49,874 bases of DNA. Origin: a virus. Location of the stretch: positions 1 through 49,874 of IMG/VR virus record IMGVR_UViG_3300005513_000317; one strand, 5' to 3'. The position numbers were made by a program, and so were the translations under genes. Within the stretch, counting starts at the first letter, position 1; each line of letters begins with the position of its first letter. The notes beneath the pieces were generated by a model, which saw only the letters and a list, made by a program, of their open reading frames with translations, made no database searches and was not told where the DNA came from. Positions 46,983-49,874 of the stretch are shown in pieces.

Positions 46983-48068
46983 ATGAGCGAAAACACGAAG
47001 ATTGAATGGGCTGATCACACTTTCAACCCATGGGAAGGCTGTCAAAAGGTCAGCCCTGGTTGCGATCATTGTTACGCCGAGACGCGCAATGCGCGCTACG
47101 CCGGCGGGACCGCGATCAATTGGGGGCCAGATGCGCCACGCCGCCGCACGACACCGGCTAACTGGAAGAAACCACTTGCCTGGAATGCTGCGGCCAGTAC
47201 ATTCGTGCTGCAGCATGGTCATCGGCCGCGCGTGTTCTGCGCCAGCCTGGCCGACGTGTTCGACAACGCCGTTGATCCTCAATGGCGCTGCGACCTGTTT
47301 GAATTGATCGAGGCGACGCCGAATCTTGACTGGCTACTGCTGACAAAGCGCATCGGCAACGTGCGCGGCATGGTGCCACTGCCGTGGGTATCGAAACCGT
47401 TCCAGCATGGCCCAGACCCGAAGAACATCTATCCGGCAGGCTGGCCCAAGCATGTGCGCCTTGGAATCACAATCGTCAATCAGACGGAGGCTGACCGAGA
47501 TATACCGAAACTGCTGAAACTTGGTTGCCCCAATTTTTTGAGCATGGAGCCGCTGCTGGGACCTGTAGACCTCACCGCATTTTTATGGGGAAAAAATGAC
47601 GCGGTCGCCGCAATATGCCAGAACTGCCCCCGCGATGCTGATTGCGAATGCGGTTACCACACGCGCGCAGAAATGGGGCTGCCAGCGATTCATCAGGTGA
47701 TTGTAGGTGGCGAAAGCGGCCCCGATTCTCGTCCAATGCATCCGGCTTGGCCGCGCGACTTACGCGACCAGTGCACCGCCGCTGGCGTCGCCTTTCATTT
47801 CAAGCAATGGGGCGAGTGGCTGCCATGGCTGCTATTCAGCGATGCCAAGATCGACGACGACATGGAGCAGACGCGCTACAAAACTGTCATCTGGCAGGAG
47901 GAAGCTTGGGAAGACTGCGGTTATCCGATCTGGTGCGACATGCAGGACAACTACGGCGGCGGCGCCGAAGGTCCACATGACCCGGATCAAATTATGGGAA
48001 GGGTTGGCAAGAAGCGCGCCGGCCGCCGCCTGGATGGCCGCACATGGGATGAGGTTCCACCATGCTGA
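46983..48068 (+). CDS. DUF5131 (phage gp37/gp68-like) radical-SAM-type protein
   Basis: This 361-residue protein has TKIEWADHTFNPWEGCQKVSPGCDHCYAE near the N-terminus, the DUF5131 signature with a cysteine triplet resembling radical-SAM iron-sulfur binding. Later motifs are RVFCASLADVFD, LDWLLLTKR, IVGGESGPDSRPMHP and VAFHFKQWGEW, all typical of the family. A second cysteine group (ICQNCPRDADCECGYH) may bind zinc. The family is widespread in phages, and its reaction is not established. AGGA lies upstream of the ATG. Confidence 0.92.
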   Translation: MSENTKIEWADHTFNPWEGCQKVSPGCDHCYAETRNARYAGGTAINWGPDAPRRRTTPANWKKPLAWNAAASTFVLQHGHRPRVFCASLADVFDNAVDPQWRCDLFELIEATPNLDWLLLTKRIGNVRGMVPLPWVSKPFQHGPDPKNIYPAGWPKHVRLGITIVNQTEADRDIPKLLKLGCPNFLSMEPLLGPVDLTAFLWGKNDAVAAICQNCPRDADCECGYHTRAEMGLPAIHQVIVGGESGPDSRPMHPAWPRDLRDQCTAAGVAFHFKQWGEWLPWLLFSDAKIDDDMEQTRYKTVIWQEEAWEDCGYPIWCDMQDNYGGGAEGPHDPDQIMGRVGKKRAGRRLDGRTWDEVPPC

Positions 48069-48325
48069 TTAAGCGAATTGACGGTGCTACACGCGCCCTT
48101 GGTGCGCCTGCCGATTGGGACGGCACCGACATGACATGCAACGTGCTCCCCATCAGAGACGTAGTAACCGCTGAAGGCCCGTTTATGGTGTCAGCGTGGG
48201 AGCCGACGCCAGCCGAGCTGGAGGCCATGCGCGAAGGTAAATCCGTGAAATTGTGGATCAGCGGCGTGAGTCATCCGGTCGTGGCGCTAACGGTCGGTGA
48301 TCTTGATGGAGAGACGCCATGCTGA
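48062..48325 (+). CDS. Hypothetical early protein, 87 aa
   Basis: This 87-residue protein (KRIDGATRALGAPADWDGTDMTCNVLPIRDV...GPFMVSAWEPTPAELEAMREGKSVKLWISGVSHPVVALTVGD) overlaps the DUF5131 gene by 7 bp and the next gene by 7 bp. The AWEPTPAELEAMREGKSVKLWI motif is common in small uncharacterised phage proteins. Confidence 0.76.
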   Translation: MLIKRIDGATRALGAPADWDGTDMTCNVLPIRDVVTAEGPFMVSAWEPTPAELEAMREGKSVKLWISGVSHPVVALTVGDLDGETPC

Positions 48326-48489
48326 CCATGGATGAACGCGCCGCACTGACAGTGCACGCCGCGAATGCCGCAATCGGCTACCAGGTGACGTTACCGCCAG
48401 CGCTGTTTCAGAAACTGCTTAACTTGGCTTATCAGGCCGAGGCCCAGAACGCCGGACCGTCGACCGTCTACTTCGGGGCGCCCCCATGA
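48319..48489 (+). CDS. Small early protein, 56 aa
   Basis: This 56-residue protein (DERAALTVHAANAAIGYQVT, PPALFQKLLNLAYQAEAQNAG) starts inside the end of the preceding gene and overlaps the next ATG as ATGA. Although short, it is exactly bounded by its neighbours, which supports it as a real gene. Function unknown. Confidence 0.65.
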   Translation: MLTMDERAALTVHAANAAIGYQVTLPPALFQKLLNLAYQAEAQNAGPSTVYFGAPP

Positions 48490-48602
48490 TTATCTGCTGC
48501 CTCTGCGGCCGGGAAGGCCATACCGCTGCGAATTGCCCGTGGCAACACCATCAACGGAAGGTGACATATGTCTATCGCCCCGCGCTACGTGCGCCTGCAT
48601 GA
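48486..48602 (+). CDS. CCHC zinc-knuckle microprotein, 38 aa
   Basis: This 38-residue product has a perfect CX2CX4HX4C knuckle (CCLCGREGHTAANC, residues 4-17), as in nucleic-acid-binding zinc knuckles, followed by a basic tail. The ATG overlaps the upstream stop as ATGA, and the frame ends inside the next gene. It is likely an RNA- or ssDNA-binding microprotein. Confidence 0.68.
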   Translation: MIICCLCGREGHTAANCPWQHHQRKVTYVYRPALRAPA

Positions 48603-48993
48603 CGCCCCTGAATACATCGGTATGGACAAAAACCTGTTCAACGCCGAGGTGCGGCCTTTCCTGACTGAAATACCTATTGGGGCGCGAAGCATCGCCTTTG
48701 ACCGCCTTGACTTGGACGCGTGGGCAGACGACTATAAAGCCCGCAACGGACGTCCAGGTCGCAAACTGAAGGAAGCAACAACATGCGAACAAGGACAAGG
48801 GGCATTCAAACTGCCCCAGACGGCTGCAAAGTCGTCAATAAGCAGTACAAAGGCAGACGGATTTTCGGACGCCTCGGAGATGTCAGCCAGGCAGAAGCAG
48901 AAGCCTGGCTCAAAGACCAGCAGGACAAAATCGACATCGAAGGTCGACGACGTTCTGAACGCTTGTTTTGCGATGCAGCGGCGCAATACCTGA
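48568..48993 (+). CDS. AlpA/excisionase-like protein overlapping the integrase gene
   Basis: The first ~70 of 141 residues (RYVRLHDAPEYIGMDKNLFNAEVRPFLTEIPIGARSIAFDRLDLDAWADDYKARNGRPGRKLKEA) match the winged-helix pattern of AlpA/MerR-like excisionases. The rest (residues 73-141) is read from DNA that also encodes the integrase N-terminus in another frame and is Ser/Lys-rich. AAGG lies upstream of the ATG. It probably controls excision and integration direction; the C-terminal part may be only a by-product of the overlap. Confidence 0.75.
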   Translation: MSIAPRYVRLHDAPEYIGMDKNLFNAEVRPFLTEIPIGARSIAFDRLDLDAWADDYKARNGRPGRKLKEATTCEQGQGAFKLPQTAAKSSISSTKADGFSDASEMSARQKQKPGSKTSRTKSTSKVDDVLNACFAMQRRNT

Positions 48994-49874
48994 TTGATTG
49001 CCGGAAAAAAGGCATCAAGAGCATCAACGATATTGCATGGCATATAAAGCTGCTGCTGCCGGTGGTCGGCGACAAACCGTTAGAGCTTGTGCATAACGGC
49101 ATGTTTGATGATTTTAAGGCCGAGCGCGTCGAGGTCGACGAGGTCAGCCCGACAACGGTAAATCGCACATTGGAAGTGGCGCGAACGATCTTGGTCAGGT
49201 CGGCGCGTGTTTGGCGGGACGATGCTGGTAAGCCTTGGCTTGCTACTGCACCGCTGATTGAGATGATGGACGAAAGCCGGCGCAAGCCGTACCCGATCAG
49301 CTGGGAACAGCAGAAGGCACTACTTGCTGAGCTGCCGCCGCATCTGGTGAAACCTTGCTTATTCGCCGTGAACACCGGCGCACGCGAGGAAAACGTCTGC
49401 GGCTTGAGATGGGAATGGGAACGCAGAATCAAGGAACTGGGCCGCAGCGTGTTTGTGGTTCCCGGTACCGCGACGAAAAACAGCGAGCCTTTCGTCATCG
49501 TGCCAAACGATGTGGCCATGAACGTTATCGATTCATGCCGGGGCGATCACAAGGAATATGTGTTCGTCTACACCGACGAGAAAAAAGGGCTAGATCCTGA
49601 CAGAATGACCAGGCTCAACGGCCGGGCCTTTCGGAAGGCAAGGAAGCGCGCCAACTTAGAACAGGTGCGAATCCATGACTTGCGACACACGTATGGATCG
49701 CGCTTGCGGGACGCCGGAGTATCGGAAGAAGATCGAGCAGTGCTAATGGGGCATTCGACTGGCAGCATGCCATCCCATTACGCGGCGCCAACGATTAAAC
49801 GGCTGGTGGAATTGGCAAACAGCGTGCAGTACACGCGCGACACGCTGACGTTACTCAGGGTCGTAAATGGGTGA
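48783..49874 (+). CDS. int: Tyrosine integrase
   Basis: This 363-residue protein has an N-terminal arm-binding part, a core-binding domain (about residues 62-150), and a catalytic domain with Arg201 (NTGAREEN), Lys232 (ATKN), His298 and Arg301 (HDLRH), His324 (MGHST) and Tyr333 (HYAAP), so all catalytic residues are in place. AAGGA lies upstream of the ATG at 48783. It is the last gene of the rightward operon, transcribed toward the prophage end; the attachment site should lie just outside the window. Confidence 0.95.
   Translation: MRTRTRGIQTAPDGCKVVNKQYKGRRIFGRLGDVSQAEAEAWLKDQQDKIDIEGRRRSERLFCDAAAQYLIDCRKKGIKSINDIAWHIKLLLPVVGDKPLELVHNGMFDDFKAERVEVDEVSPTTVNRTLEVARTILVRSARVWRDDAGKPWLATAPLIEMMDESRRKPYPISWEQQKALLAELPPHLVKPCLFAVNTGAREENVCGLRWEWERRIKELGRSVFVVPGTATKNSEPFVIVPNDVAMNVIDSCRGDHKEYVFVYTDEKKGLDPDRMTRLNGRAFRKARKRANLEQVRIHDLRHTYGSRLRDAGVSEEDRAVLMGHSTGSMPSHYAAPTIKRLVELANSVQYTRDTLTLLRVVNG

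Noticed and set aside
1-49874. CRISPR arrays, insertion sequences or rRNA genes
   Set aside because: No spaced repeats of CRISPR type, transposase frames or rRNA-like sequence were noticed on either strand.

Overview
The window is an almost complete temperate phage genome integrated in a bacterial chromosome. It appears to be a contractile-tailed (myovirus-type) prophage of about 49 kb. Gene style, the moderately high G+C of the dense operons and the mix of gene families suggest a betaproteobacterial host (Burkholderiales, perhaps Oxalobacteraceae). That placement is inference from general look, not from a search.

Layout. (1) 1-825 (+): an RmlD-like sugar-nucleotide epimerase/reductase, either the flanking host gene or phage cargo. 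(2) 830-24658 (-): the late operon. In transcription order it holds terminase small and large subunits, DUF4055-type portal, scaffold, P22-type major capsid protein, a small HeH-domain protein, head-tail joining proteins, tail sheath, tail tube, a tail assembly chaperone with a programmed -1 frameshift, tape measure, baseplate hub/spike/wedge genes, tail fibre, SGNH hydrolase, HNH protein, and a lysis cassette (spanin-like protein, glucosaminidase endolysin, holin-like protein, lipoprotein), ending in DUF1353. Small membrane or basic proteins on the + strand (13141, 24752, 25271) interrupt or border it as independent 'moron' genes. (3) 25601-25754 (-): two tRNA genes, an initiator-type tRNA-Met and a tRNA-Gly, with their own terminator. 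(4) 25881-33158 (-): the early leftward operon. It holds a Cro-like regulator, CII, a DNA methyltransferase, DUF1376 initiator, a P-like helicase loader, an acyl carrier protein, many small proteins, RusA and a possible late regulator. (5) 33166-35285: the immunity region, with a short CI-like repressor, a lipoprotein and a second protein of unknown function, flanked on both sides by copies of the same operator. (6) 35329-49874 (+): the rightward operon. It holds small membrane and soluble proteins, a recombination set (PD-(D/E)XK nuclease, RecT-like annealing protein, SSB-like acidic-tail protein, DEDD exonuclease, SbcC-like ATPase), a DUF3268 zinc protein, a cytosine methyltransferase with five internal repeats, a DUF5131 protein, a zinc-knuckle microprotein, an AlpA-like protein overlapping the integrase, and the tyrosine integrase. 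Three minus-strand genes in two places (42826-43512; 46336-46949) interrupt this operon as further morons.

How it works together. The repressor at 33231 probably binds the 16-bp GTTTAGA-type operators at both 33168-33183 and 35245-35284, silencing leftward replication/CII and rightward recombination/int transcription. Genes expected to be on in the lysogen are the repressor, the two genes beside it and the morons, several of which carry their own extended -10 promoter. Late genes are tightly coupled by ATGA/TAATG overlaps. In several places they are separated by a compact hairpin + U-tract + GGAG module that combines a terminator with the next ribosome binding site.

Most notable points: the frameshift at 14002-14008; a predicted Sec signal peptide on the major capsid protein; the initiator tRNA; the repeat-bearing C5 methyltransferase; the phage acyl carrier protein; and the shared promoter-like element of the morons. 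No CRISPR array, IS element or rRNA was seen.
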